Source: JADKAC01 sp964492065
GTDB lineage: Bacteria; Bacteroidota; Bacteroidia; Chitinophagales; BACL12
NCBI GenBank assembly: GCA_964492065.1
Contig: CAZBHH010000006.1
Span: 62,001 to 126,000 of the forward strand
Reading direction: 5' to 3'
Length of the DNA: 64,000 nt
The translations under genes and the position numbers were made by a program. Shown piece by piece: positions 55,974 through 63,712 of this stretch (positions are counted from its first letter, which is position 1; every line of letters begins with the position of its first letter). Below the pieces are notes generated by a model. That model saw nothing but the letters and a program-made list of their open reading frames with translations. It was not told where the DNA came from and did not search any database.

Positions 55974-56672
55974 TCATCCGGCATATTTTACGGCAAACCG
56001 ACTGCGGGGAGGTATTTTATCCGGGTTCGATTCCAGCAGTTGATTAAACTTCTTGTTGAAGGCGGTATGGAGTTTCTTAGAGGTGGCCGGTGTGTACTCG
56101 GCGCTTAAATAATTCGGAAGCGCAAACAGCGTCCGCGGCATCTCAAGGATGGTGACTTGCCCGCTGGAAGAATCCACTTTTATTTTCACCCACCAGTTGG
56201 GCTCTATGAACGGATGTGTTTCGATATATGCGATTTCGGTTTCTCCGTCGATTATTTCACTCATTTGCGCCAGTTGACTTTTGGACGCCGGCAGGTGAAT
56301 TTCCAAAAATAATTGCCCGGGTTTTACCGTCATATTCCCCTGCGAACGGATAAATTGCACTTCGGTACTCTGTTTTAATAGCGCTGTCAGCTTACCGGTA
56401 AAATTTAAAAAATAGCCGTTTGCGAGTATTTCCGCCAGCGATTTTTTATGCGTTTCATTATTCACCCAATACAGAATACCGACAATAACCAGGAAAATTA
56501 CAACGGTTGCCGTCAATACCAATAGTGGATTTGCGCTAAGCCAACCGGGCAGATAGTTGTCCAGGTAACCGTTGACATACCCGGTGTAGGTCCCGGCGGT
56601 TGGCGCTCCGGAAAAAATTAAATCCTTAACAGTAATATTTTCTTTAATAGTCTGAAGTTTAGGCAGGCCCAT
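55974..56672 (-). CDS. Membrane protein with STING-like domain (TM-STING candidate)
   Basis: 232 residues from the ATG at 56672. A 45-residue N-terminal part precedes one transmembrane helix (about 48-70, PLLVLTATVVIFLVIVGI), and the soluble part from about 78 shows the STING pattern. That pattern is a helix with LANGYFLNF (83-91), a strand LFLEIHLP (121-128), and then ILEMPRTLFALPNY (175-188), matching the TPLQTLFAMSQY segment after the lid of animal STING and the D-x-P-x-T region of bacterial ones. A closing helix (SKKLHTAFNKKFNQLLE) ends the domain. Bacterial STINGs bind c-di-GMP made by a neighbouring CD-NTase. None is here: cysC lies downstream on the same strand and an exported protein gene diverges upstream. 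The Asp usually near the ligand is Glu177, and I could not place the Arg. The start is uncertain, as the frame stays open to an ATG at 56828. The call is by eye. Confidence 0.65.
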   Translation of the reverse strand: MGLPKLQTIKENITVKDLIFSGAPTAGTYTGYVNGYLDNYLPGWLSANPLLVLTATVVIFLVIVGILYWVNNETHKKSLAEILANGYFLNFTGKLTALLKQSTEVQFIRSQGNMTVKPGQLFLEIHLPASKSQLAQMSEIIDGETEIAYIETHPFIEPNWWVKIKVDSSSGQVTILEMPRTLFALPNYLSAEYTPATSKKLHTAFNKKFNQLLESNPDKIPPRSRFAVKYAG

Positions 56673-56990
56673 ACAATTAGTTTTCAGTGTTAATCGGAAG
56701 ATTTCAATTACAGCAGCATTCCGGCAACCAGATAAAAATAATAAAAACATTGTGCTCCACCCGTATTCAAGGCGGAGAAATGCATTTGCAACCGGGAAGC
56801 ATAAGCCTATGACGGTTGCAATAGGCATCAGGGCGGGTATGTCATTGCGTCGCTGCCGTATCTCCGAAATACTTTCCCAATCGCCATTGAATAAGGTTGC
56901 AATAGCATCACGACTGCATTCACAAATAAAATTTCACAGCCTGTAACCTTTTCATTTTCCCCTAACTCTAATTGGCTAAAATCTTTAAAA
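56673..56990. other. Intergenic region between divergent genes
   Basis: 318 bp. The STING-like frame stays open to an ATG at 56828 and would add 52 residues with a short hydrophobic stretch (STMFLLFLSG), so part of this may be coding. No consensus promoter was found on the minus strand. No RNA gene seen. Confidence 0.4.
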
Positions 56991-57653
56991 ATGAAAAAGT
57001 TAACAATCATCATTGCCATTGCGATGGCATTAAATACAGTAAATGCGCAGCCAATGAATCATTCTGAAATGATAAGTACTTCACCTGCCCAATTAACGGC
57101 GCTGCAGCAAAGCGCCAAGTACCAGGAACTGAATAAGGCGATGCGTGAACTTTGGTCGGCACATATGTATTGGACGCTGATAACCGTAGATGCATATTAT
57201 AACGACCCCAAAGGCCTGGATGCAAAACTTAAGCGCTTACTGCAAAATCAGAAAGACATAGGCGCAGCTATAGTTCCATTCTACGGTAAAGCGGCCGGCG
57301 ATAAACTCACCGAATTACTCACCGTTCACATCACCGATGCGGTTCCGGTATTGGAAGCGGCAAAAAACGGAGATAAAGATGCATTAGACAAGGCTGTGAA
57401 AGAATGGTATGCCAATGCAAAAGACATAGGCGATTTTCTGGCATCGGCAAACCCGGATAACTGGACAGCCAAACAAACCGGCAGCGCACTTGAAATGCAT
57501 ATCACACATACTATTGATTACTCCGTCAGCATATTGAAAGGCGACTACACCCAATCGTTCGGAGGATTTGAAGAGGCGCTGCATCACATGCTCCAACTCG
57601 CCGATATACTCACTGAAGGCCTTGCTAAACAATTTCCGGATAAGTTTAAATAA
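56991..57653 (+). CDS. Exported helical protein of unknown function
   Basis: 220 residues. A signal peptide (MKKLTIIIAIAMALNTVNAQ) is followed by an all-helical domain in two similar halves. The first has LWSAHMYWTLITVDAYY and the second EMHITHTIDYSVSILKG with EEALHHMLQLADIL. The spaced His residues suggest a metal-binding four-helix bundle. I do not recognise a function. It diverges from the STING-like gene and has its own terminator. Confidence 0.7.
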   Translation: MKKLTIIIAIAMALNTVNAQPMNHSEMISTSPAQLTALQQSAKYQELNKAMRELWSAHMYWTLITVDAYYNDPKGLDAKLKRLLQNQKDIGAAIVPFYGKAAGDKLTELLTVHITDAVPVLEAAKNGDKDALDKAVKEWYANAKDIGDFLASANPDNWTAKQTGSALEMHITHTIDYSVSILKGDYTQSFGGFEEALHHMLQLADILTEGLAKQFPDKFK

Positions 57654-57699
57654 AAATACACCTGTTGTTAAACGCATACTTCATGTAAATACAAGTCAA

Positions 57700-57727
57700 A
57701 GGTTTGGCATCCCCGCCAAACCTTTTT
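57700..57727 (+). terminator. Terminator after the exported helical protein gene
   Basis: Perfect 9-bp stem AGGTTTGGC / GCCAAACCT with a 6-nt loop and five T. Confidence 0.85.
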
Positions 57728-57856
57728 CAATTGTACTATGGACGCCATCTTTTGAAAATAGTTTTCGCAATGCGCCCTCATTGAAAAATTAAATTTTTAT
57801 ACTTTTGATTTCCGGTAAATACTTATTGCCGGCATGTAAAAACATTTGGATACTGA

Positions 57857-58525
57857 ATGCAAATAAAATGTATACTTATTTTCTTAGTATCAACTTTTGC
57901 GACAACAGCATTAGGTCAAAATGAAAAAAATCTTCCGGCAGGTTTTATCCCCAACGGATTTGTATTGTTTGATACGGTTTACGGCGATTTAAACTCCGAC
58001 GACATTGAAGATTGTATTCTGATTATTAAAGGAACCGATACAAGTAAAATTGTAACCGATGCATACCTCGGACAATTAGACCGCAACCGGCGGGGCATCA
58101 TCATTTTGTTCAATTATTCAAATCAATATACCCCGGTATTGGAAAACCGCAATTGCTTTTCCTCAGAAAACGAAGATGGCGGGATTTACTTTGCCCCCGA
58201 ATTGTCCTTTGAAATTCAAAACGGCAATTTGAAGATTCAATATGGACATGGCAGATACGGATTTTGGGAATACACATTCCGTTTTCAGGATTCGGACTTT
58301 GTTTTAACCGGCTATTACCACAGCAGCAGCAGAGGTCCTGCTATTGACCGCATAATGCGTATTGATTTTTTAACCAAAAAGAAACTGGTTAAAGAAAATA
58401 CCAACGAAAATGCCGAGAGCGGCGAGGAGGTATTTTCGGAAACCACCTCAGAAATAACAGTAGATACTTTGATCAGGTTGTCTCAAATTACAGATTTTGA
58501 TGCACTCAACATGTTCGTGTATTGA
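57857..58525 (+). CDS. Exported protein of unknown function
   Basis: 222 residues. A signal peptide ends near ALGQ. The N-terminal half has VYGDLNSDDIEDCILIIKG, a calcium-loop-like pattern seen in VCBS/FG-GAP type repeats. The middle (GIYFAPELSFEIQNGNLKIQYGHG) is strand-rich, and the C-terminus is acidic. No function recognised. It is flanked by terminator and promoter, so it is monocistronic. Confidence 0.7.
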   Translation: MQIKCILIFLVSTFATTALGQNEKNLPAGFIPNGFVLFDTVYGDLNSDDIEDCILIIKGTDTSKIVTDAYLGQLDRNRRGIIILFNYSNQYTPVLENRNCFSSENEDGGIYFAPELSFEIQNGNLKIQYGHGRYGFWEYTFRFQDSDFVLTGYYHSSSRGPAIDRIMRIDFLTKKKLVKENTNENAESGEEVFSETTSEITVDTLIRLSQITDFDALNMFVY

Positions 58526-58741
58526 CATACCTTACCATCGTTTGTAATCCGGAACACTGCGTTCTCAATGAGTTGAAATTTTCCCAATACCACCTCATTT
58601 AATACACACAGATATTTGCTGCCGCTTAATTTGAAATACGATTCCGATTAAACACCTACCTGATTAAAATGCATACATCCATATCCGTTTTCCGGCAATT
58701 GCCCCCGAACTGTATTTTACCGCTTGCTTTCCGATTAATTA

Positions 58742-58749
58742 TAAATTTG
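58742..58749 (+). promoter_or_regulatory. Promoter -7 element (TAAATTTG) of kmo
   Basis: Exact TAnnTTTG match 28 nt before the ATG at 58778. Confidence 0.6.
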
Positions 58750-58777
58750 TAGTCGTTGCGGAATAAACAGCGAAACA

Positions 58778-60121
58778 ATGCAAGTAAAAACAATAGCAAT
58801 CATGGGGGCCGGCCTGGTCGGGACATTGCTCGGCATATATCTGAAGCGCAAAGGCTATGCGGTTGAAATTTTCGAACGCAGGCCCGATATGCGCATAGCG
58901 GGCGCCGGTGGCGGGCGTTCCATTAACCTGGCCATCAGCGAAAGAGGGTGGAAGGCGCTGGCAGGTGTTGGGCTGGAAGCCGAAGTGCGCAAAATGGCAA
59001 TCCCCATGACTGGCCGTTTAATGCACAGCGTGGAGGGCGAGCTCACCTATCAGCCTTACGGTAAACAGGGTGAGTATATCAACTCCGTTTCCCGGGGCGG
59101 CCTGAATATCGTGTTGTTGAACGCAGCCGAAGCGCTGGGCATCCCGGTACATTTCAATCAAAGAGTACTGGAAGTGACTCCTGCCGGCAACACCGCATAT
59201 CTGCAGGACACAACCGATGCAACTACCTATACGCATTCGGCAGACCTGATAATTGGAGCCGACGGCGCTTTCAGTATGGTGCGCAACAGCATCATGAAAA
59301 CGGAGGGATTTAATTACAGCCAACTCTACGAAGCGTATAGTTATAAGGAACTGTGCATCCCTCCGGGCAGTGCCGGCGATTTTTTAATTGAGAAAAATGC
59401 ATTGCATATCTGGCCGAGAAAGAGTTTTATGATGATAGCCCTTCCCAATCTGGAAGGCAGCTTTACGGTAACACTCTTTGCACCGACCAAAGGACCGGAA
59501 AGTTTTGAAACAATAGACGAAACGTCAAAGCTGCACGCTTATTTTCAAAAGTATTTTCCCGACGCTTTAGCCTTGATGCCCGGACTGGAACACGACTTTT
59601 TCACCAACCCGACCGGTTCGCTGGTAACGGTGAAATGCTATCCGTGGCAGGTGGGTAGCAGTCTGCTGATCGGCGATGCGGCGCATGCCGTAGTGCCTTT
59701 CTACGGACAGGGGATGAACTGCGGCTTCGAGGACTGTACGGTCTTAAATGCACTGCTGGAAACTGGCGAAACCGATTGGCAGGTAATTATAGAAAAATTT
59801 CAACAGAGCCGCAAACCCAATGCAGATGCGATTGCAGATCTCGCCCGCCTGAATTTTATCGAAATGCGGGACCTGGTAGCCGACCCGGCATTTTTGTTTA
59901 AAAAGAAGATTGCAACCCGCATTGGCGAACTTTACCCCAACAAATTTATCCCCGTTTACAGCATGGTCTCCTTCACACACCTGCCGTATTCAGAGGCACT
60001 TCAGGAATATACCCGGCAGGACAAGGCGTTAACGGAAATTCTCCAAATGCCGCAAATCGGGGAAAAGTGGGATACCGAATATTTAGAAACGATTGCGGCC
60101 AAACTTATAAAAGAGGCGTAA
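58778..60121 (+). CDS. kmo: Kynurenine 3-monooxygenase
   Basis: 447 residues, FAD monooxygenase. The FAD fingerprint is IMGAGLVGTLLGIYL, with the GAGGGRSINLAISERG segment specific to this enzyme, then VSRGGLNIVLL, LIIGADGAFSMVR and LLIGDAAHAVVPFYGQGMNCGFEDC. It hydroxylates kynurenine in tryptophan breakdown, a step in quinolinate and NAD synthesis. The other kynurenine pathway genes are not in the window. A membrane-anchoring C-terminus as in eukaryotic KMO is absent. Confidence 0.95.
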   Translation: MQVKTIAIMGAGLVGTLLGIYLKRKGYAVEIFERRPDMRIAGAGGGRSINLAISERGWKALAGVGLEAEVRKMAIPMTGRLMHSVEGELTYQPYGKQGEYINSVSRGGLNIVLLNAAEALGIPVHFNQRVLEVTPAGNTAYLQDTTDATTYTHSADLIIGADGAFSMVRNSIMKTEGFNYSQLYEAYSYKELCIPPGSAGDFLIEKNALHIWPRKSFMMIALPNLEGSFTVTLFAPTKGPESFETIDETSKLHAYFQKYFPDALALMPGLEHDFFTNPTGSLVTVKCYPWQVGSSLLIGDAAHAVVPFYGQGMNCGFEDCTVLNALLETGETDWQVIIEKFQQSRKPNADAIADLARLNFIEMRDLVADPAFLFKKKIATRIGELYPNKFIPVYSMVSFTHLPYSEALQEYTRQDKALTEILQMPQIGEKWDTEYLETIAAKLIKEA

Positions 60122-60151
60122 AAAAAACCGCTATACTTACGATATAGCGGT
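60119..60151 (-). terminator. Terminator of the Thr-rich lipoprotein gene
   Basis: 9-bp stem ACCGCTATA / TATAGCGGT with a 7-nt loop; the T run is on the minus strand and overlaps the kmo stop codon. Confidence 0.8.
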
Positions 60152-60177
60152 CTAAAAAAGTTACAGAAGCTCCCCGT

Positions 60178-60564
60178 TTACTCATTCTTCGTTGCGCCGG
60201 TCTTCTTATTCACATCTACTTTATCGGTAGCGCCGGTCTTCTTATTTACGTCAATTGTCTGGTTTGCACCTTCTTTTTTGTTCACATCCACCCCGCCCTT
60301 ATCCGTGGTAGTGGTAGTTGTGGTTGTAGTTTTGGTAGAAGTCGTTGACTTGCCGGTGGTGTTGGGCGGCATCAGGATGCTGTCTAACTTCATCTGAAGA
60401 GCATTGATGGAATCCATCAGCATCTGCTTATCCGCAGTACACACGCTGTCGGCTGCCATCATATCGGCTTTGAGTTTTTTTAATTCCTCCTGGGCAGCCT
60501 TGTCCGAGCAAGATGCCGCAACCAGGCCGAGTGCAAAAATGATTACTAAATTTCTAATTTTCAT
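60178..60564 (-). CDS. Small lipoprotein with coiled coil, Thr-tract and 12-residue repeats
   Basis: 128 residues. A lipobox (LVAASC, cysteine at about 19) ends the signal. A charged heptad-like stretch follows (EELKKLKADMMAADSVC, NALQMKLDSIL), then a long threonine-rich tract (TTSTKTTTTTTTTTDK) and three copies of a 12-residue repeat ending in VNKKTGA or a variant. Coil plus low-complexity tail suggests an envelope tether or spacer. No homologue family recognised. Confidence 0.75.
   Translation of the reverse strand: MKIRNLVIIFALGLVAASCSDKAAQEELKKLKADMMAADSVCTADKQMLMDSINALQMKLDSILMPPNTTGKSTTSTKTTTTTTTTTDKGGVDVNKKEGANQTIDVNKKTGATDKVDVNKKTGATKNE
60194..60301. repeat. Three 36-bp tandem repeats in a lipoprotein gene
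   Basis: Units at 60194-60229, 60230-60265 and 60266-60301, encoding about DKVDVNKKTGAT, QTIDVNKKTGAT and GGVDVNKKEGAN. In-frame copy changes would keep the protein readable. Confidence 0.8.
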
Positions 60565-60599
60565 TGCTTTTAATTTTAAGTTGGAACAATATTTGACGA

Positions 60600-60607
60600 C
60601 AAAGGTA
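60600..60607 (-). promoter_or_regulatory. Promoter -7 element (TACCTTTG) of the Thr-rich lipoprotein
   Basis: Exact TAnnTTTG match 35 nt before the ATG at 60564, back to back with the promoter at 60629. Confidence 0.6.
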
Positions 60608-60628
60608 CGATAATTGGTAAACTCAATT

Positions 60629-60636
60629 TATTTTTG
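60629..60636 (+). promoter_or_regulatory. Promoter -7 element (TATTTTTG)
   Basis: Exact TAnnTTTG match 25 nt before the ATG at 60662. Confidence 0.6.
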
Positions 60637-60661
60637 CCTAAATTTTAAATCAAAAAACGTT

Positions 60662-61318
60662 ATGAAAATTACAAAATTGTTCACTTCAGCACTTATTGTT
60701 GGTGCCGGAGTTATTGTTTTCAGCGGTTGTGGAGACGATGACCTCACTTCCCCCGTAATTACCCTGGAGGGCGATAATCCGATGACTATTGTCTTAGGCG
60801 GCACCTATACCGAGCCCGGGTTTACGGCCACAGACAATGAGGACGGCGACTTGTCAGCTAATGTAACCAGCGACGAATCCGGTGTAAACACCGAATCCAT
60901 TGGTAAGTATGAAGTTCTGTATTCCGTAAGCGACAAAGCCGGAAATACGGGTACAGAGACCCGCGATGTATGGGTGGCAGCCGTAAAAACCAGCTATACC
61001 GGCACTTATACCGTCAATGAAACATGTTCTGACGGCGGCTCTTACACTTATGATGTATCCATTTCTCCCGGAAGCGGTGCAAGTGATATTCTGTTGAACA
61101 ACTTTGGCGGCTACGGTACTACTGTTAATGTATTGGCTACCATTGACGGCGACCTCGGCGACGAAATTGTAGTGAATTACACCACTGGCGGCGCTACTTT
61201 TACCGGAACCGGCGCACTGACTGAAGGTACTATTACCACAATGAAGATGGATATCGACTATGTGGCTTCGGATGGATCTTCTTCTCTGAACTGTGAGGCT
61301 ACTTACGAAAAACTGTAA
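60662..61318 (+). CDS. Lipoprotein with Ig-like DUF5011 domain
   Basis: 218 residues from the ATG at 60662. The lipobox ends FSGCGDDD. Residues of about 30-110 match the DUF5011 Ig-like fold (VITLEGDNPMTIVLGGTYTEPGFTATD, GKYEVLYSVSDKAGNTGT). A second strand-rich domain follows. Exported and membrane-anchored. It is related to the next gene, which has the same domain order. The in-frame start at 60614 is upstream of the promoter. Confidence 0.8.
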   Translation: MKITKLFTSALIVGAGVIVFSGCGDDDLTSPVITLEGDNPMTIVLGGTYTEPGFTATDNEDGDLSANVTSDESGVNTESIGKYEVLYSVSDKAGNTGTETRDVWVAAVKTSYTGTYTVNETCSDGGSYTYDVSISPGSGASDILLNNFGGYGTTVNVLATIDGDLGDEIVVNYTTGGATFTGTGALTEGTITTMKMDIDYVASDGSSSLNCEATYEKL

Positions 61319-61340
61319 TTAAAATTTTCTTTTAAATAAA

Positions 61341-61367
61341 AAAACCTGCCTCCGGGCGGGTTTTTTT
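61341..61367 (+). terminator. Terminator merging into the next promoter
   Basis: 7-bp stem ACCTGCC / GGCGGGT with one G-U pair and a TCCG loop, followed by a run of T at 61361-61367. The last T is also the first base of the next -7 element. Confidence 0.8.
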
Positions 61368-61374
61368 ATTTTTG
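61367..61374 (+). promoter_or_regulatory. Promoter -7 element (TATTTTTG) fused to a terminator
   Basis: Exact TAnnTTTG match ending 5 nt before the ATG at 61380. Confidence 0.55.
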
Positions 61375-61379
61375 TCTCA

Positions 61380-62012
61380 ATGTACCGCATCCTGATATTG
61401 GGCATTATATTTTCGACCTTTTTCTCTTCTTCCTGCAAAAAAGCCGATACCCAGGCGCCTGTCATTACATTAACCCCCGATACGCTTGTCCATTATTTAA
61501 ATTATCCTTATATAGATCCCGGGTTTACCGTTACCGATAATCAAAGTACCGGACTGGAAGCGAAAGTAATCGTACAAGGCACAGTGGATATACATAATTA
61601 CGGCTCGTATTCAATCAATTACTCGGTAGCTGATGAGAATGGCAACACCGGCACTGCTTCCAGAAAGGTGGATATTGTGCTGAGTAAGGATAATTATTAC
61701 TACCTTACCTATGCCGCATACGACTCCTGTACCTCGGGAAACTTTTCTTATACCGGCCTGGTACAAGACTGCAACTGTCCGCAAAATGCCGTAACGGTTG
61801 CCAATATCTCCAACTTTGGAATGTCTGCTTTATTCACCTTACCTATTGACGGACAGTACAATGAAATTATCCTGATGGATACCTCAAAGGCGGCGGTGAG
61901 TTTTTATGGCGAGGCCAAAATGAGTACCGGTGCCGATACGCTGTTCTGGAATTACAGCATTGCCGACAGCGTAAATACCGATGTCTGTTCTTCTGTATGG
62001 ATTAAGCAATAA
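61380..62012 (+). CDS. Lipoprotein with Ig-like DUF5011 domain, paralogue of previous gene
   Basis: 210 residues. The lipobox ends FSSSCKKAD. An Ig-like DUF5011 domain (VITLTPDTLVHYLNYPYIDPGFTVTDN, YSINYSVADENGNTGTASRKVDI) is followed by a strand-rich domain with paired cysteines (DCNCPQ). Same order as the gene before it, but sequence has diverged, so the duplication is old. It has its own promoter and probably no leader. Confidence 0.8.
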   Translation: MYRILILGIIFSTFFSSSCKKADTQAPVITLTPDTLVHYLNYPYIDPGFTVTDNQSTGLEAKVIVQGTVDIHNYGSYSINYSVADENGNTGTASRKVDIVLSKDNYYYLTYAAYDSCTSGNFSYTGLVQDCNCPQNAVTVANISNFGMSALFTLPIDGQYNEIILMDTSKAAVSFYGEAKMSTGADTLFWNYSIADSVNTDVCSSVWIKQ

Positions 62013-62063
62013 CGGGCAATAAATAATCGGGTGCAAGGTTATTTCACTAATTTTATAGTGCGT

Positions 62064-63707
62064 ATGAAAGTTAGAATGTTATTGACTCTTTTTTTCCTCA
62101 TTACAAGCGCAACTGCTTTTTCACAAAATGCAATTCACAACCGGCTCATCGTTCAACTGGCTCCTAATTCTTCTATTGAACAACTGCAAAGCGATATCGC
62201 TGCCGCAGGTTTTGATTTCCGGATAATTAAACCCCTGTCTAAATCAATGCGCATTTGGCTCATCGAAACAGACACCCTGCAAACCGATCCCTTTACAATA
62301 AAAAACGCATTTTACCGACGAGGCGACGTACTGCAAGTGCAGTTTGATTATACTTTGCAAATACGCAGCACACTTCCCGACGACCTTTCCTTCCCCCTGC
62401 AGTGGAGCCTGTATAACGACGGCACCACCGGTGGCATTGCGGATGCGGATATCGATGCGGATGAAGCCTGGGATATTACTACCGGTGGGCTTACTGCTTT
62501 TGGCGACAGTATCGTCATTGCCGTTATTGACGACGGGTTTTACATCGATCACCTCGACTTAAATTTCTGGAAAAATTACGATGAAGTTCCGGGCAATGCC
62601 ATTGATGACGACGGCAATGGTTATATCGACGATTTCAACGGGTGGAATGTACTGACGGAAACCGATGTACTCGATGAATTGGGGCACGGCACACATGTCA
62701 GCGGAATTGCCGGCGCCAAAGGCAATAATGCTATGGGAGTGACGGGCGTAAACTGGGACGTAAAAGTCATGGCAATTTCTATCGGACCAGCCATACTGGA
62801 ATCCAATGCATTGGAAGGGTATAATTACGCAATGGAACAGCGCAAGTTATACGACGCCACCGGCGGTGAAAAAGGCGCCTTTGTGGTGGCTACCAATACC
62901 TCCTTCGGCATCGATCTGGAGATGCCCGAAGATCACCCCATGTGGTGCGCCATGTACGACTCGCTCGGCAGCATCGGCATATTGAGTGTTGGCGCCACCA
63001 ACAATTCAAATGTGAATGTGGATGTTCTTGGAGATATGCCCACGGCATGCCCAAGCGATTTTTTAATTACCACAAACAGCCTGGATAAAAACGATCAAAA
63101 AACAAGCTCGGGCTACGGCGCCATTTCTATTGACATGGGCGCTCCCGGCTCCCTGATTTTTTCCACCGTTGCCGGCAATGCCTATAATTATCTAAGTGGT
63201 ACTTCAATGGCCGCACCACATATTACGGGAGCTATTGCCTTATTGATGTCAGCTCCCTGCCCCGGGTTTATACAGGCATATAAAGACGACCCCCAGGCCA
63301 CTGCCCTGCTGTTAAAAGATTATTTAATGACCACTACCGATTATATTCCCGACTTAAACGGTATTACCGTAACTAACGGCAGGCTGAATGTGAACAACGC
63401 CTTGCTCGCTTTGATGGATGGCGATTGCATGTTGGCAGTAACCGATAAAATCACTTCAAATCAAATACAGGTGTTTCCCAACCCCGCTGACACATACCTT
63501 CAATTGAAATCTTTCAAAGCGTTGACACAAACCTGTACAATTGCAATTTATTCCATGCAAGGTCAATTCATTAAACAAACAGTTGCCGGTAATTTCGACA
63601 ATTGTAAAATTGATGTCGCCGGTTTGCCGGCCGGGCTGTATCAGCTGGTGCTATGCGATACATCCGGAATTACCATTGCCCATAAACCGTTTATCATTCA
63701 ACATTAA
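62064..63707 (+). CDS. Secreted S8 (subtilisin-like) protease with T9SS type A tail
   Basis: 547 residues from the ATG at 62064 (signal peptide ending TAFSQ). After a propeptide, the catalytic triad reads IAVIDDGFYIDHLDL (Asp), DELGHGTHVSGIAG (His) and SGTSMAAPHITGAIALL (Ser); the oxyanion Asn is in NTSFG. A Por-type tail (VFPNPADTYLQL, GQFIKQTV, GLYQLVLCD) ends the protein. The same operon-like stretch continues into recJ 5 bp downstream. Confidence 0.93.
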   Translation: MKVRMLLTLFFLITSATAFSQNAIHNRLIVQLAPNSSIEQLQSDIAAAGFDFRIIKPLSKSMRIWLIETDTLQTDPFTIKNAFYRRGDVLQVQFDYTLQIRSTLPDDLSFPLQWSLYNDGTTGGIADADIDADEAWDITTGGLTAFGDSIVIAVIDDGFYIDHLDLNFWKNYDEVPGNAIDDDGNGYIDDFNGWNVLTETDVLDELGHGTHVSGIAGAKGNNAMGVTGVNWDVKVMAISIGPAILESNALEGYNYAMEQRKLYDATGGEKGAFVVATNTSFGIDLEMPEDHPMWCAMYDSLGSIGILSVGATNNSNVNVDVLGDMPTACPSDFLITTNSLDKNDQKTSSGYGAISIDMGAPGSLIFSTVAGNAYNYLSGTSMAAPHITGAIALLMSAPCPGFIQAYKDDPQATALLLKDYLMTTTDYIPDLNGITVTNGRLNVNNALLALMDGDCMLAVTDKITSNQIQVFPNPADTYLQLKSFKALTQTCTIAIYSMQGQFIKQTVAGNFDNCKIDVAGLPAGLYQLVLCDTSGITIAHKPFIIQH

Positions 63708-63712
63708 TTACT

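Noticed and set aside
56020..56045. tRNA T-arm-like text (GGTTCGATTCC)
   Set aside because: It lies inside the STING-like coding region and has no acceptor stem or other arms.
48915..56672. CHAT protease and STING-like protein as one defence system
   Set aside because: They are separated by the cysCDN operon, a terminator and separate promoters, and the CHAT protein is exported while STING acts at the membrane from the cytoplasm. No CD-NTase, TIR or nuclease gene joins them.
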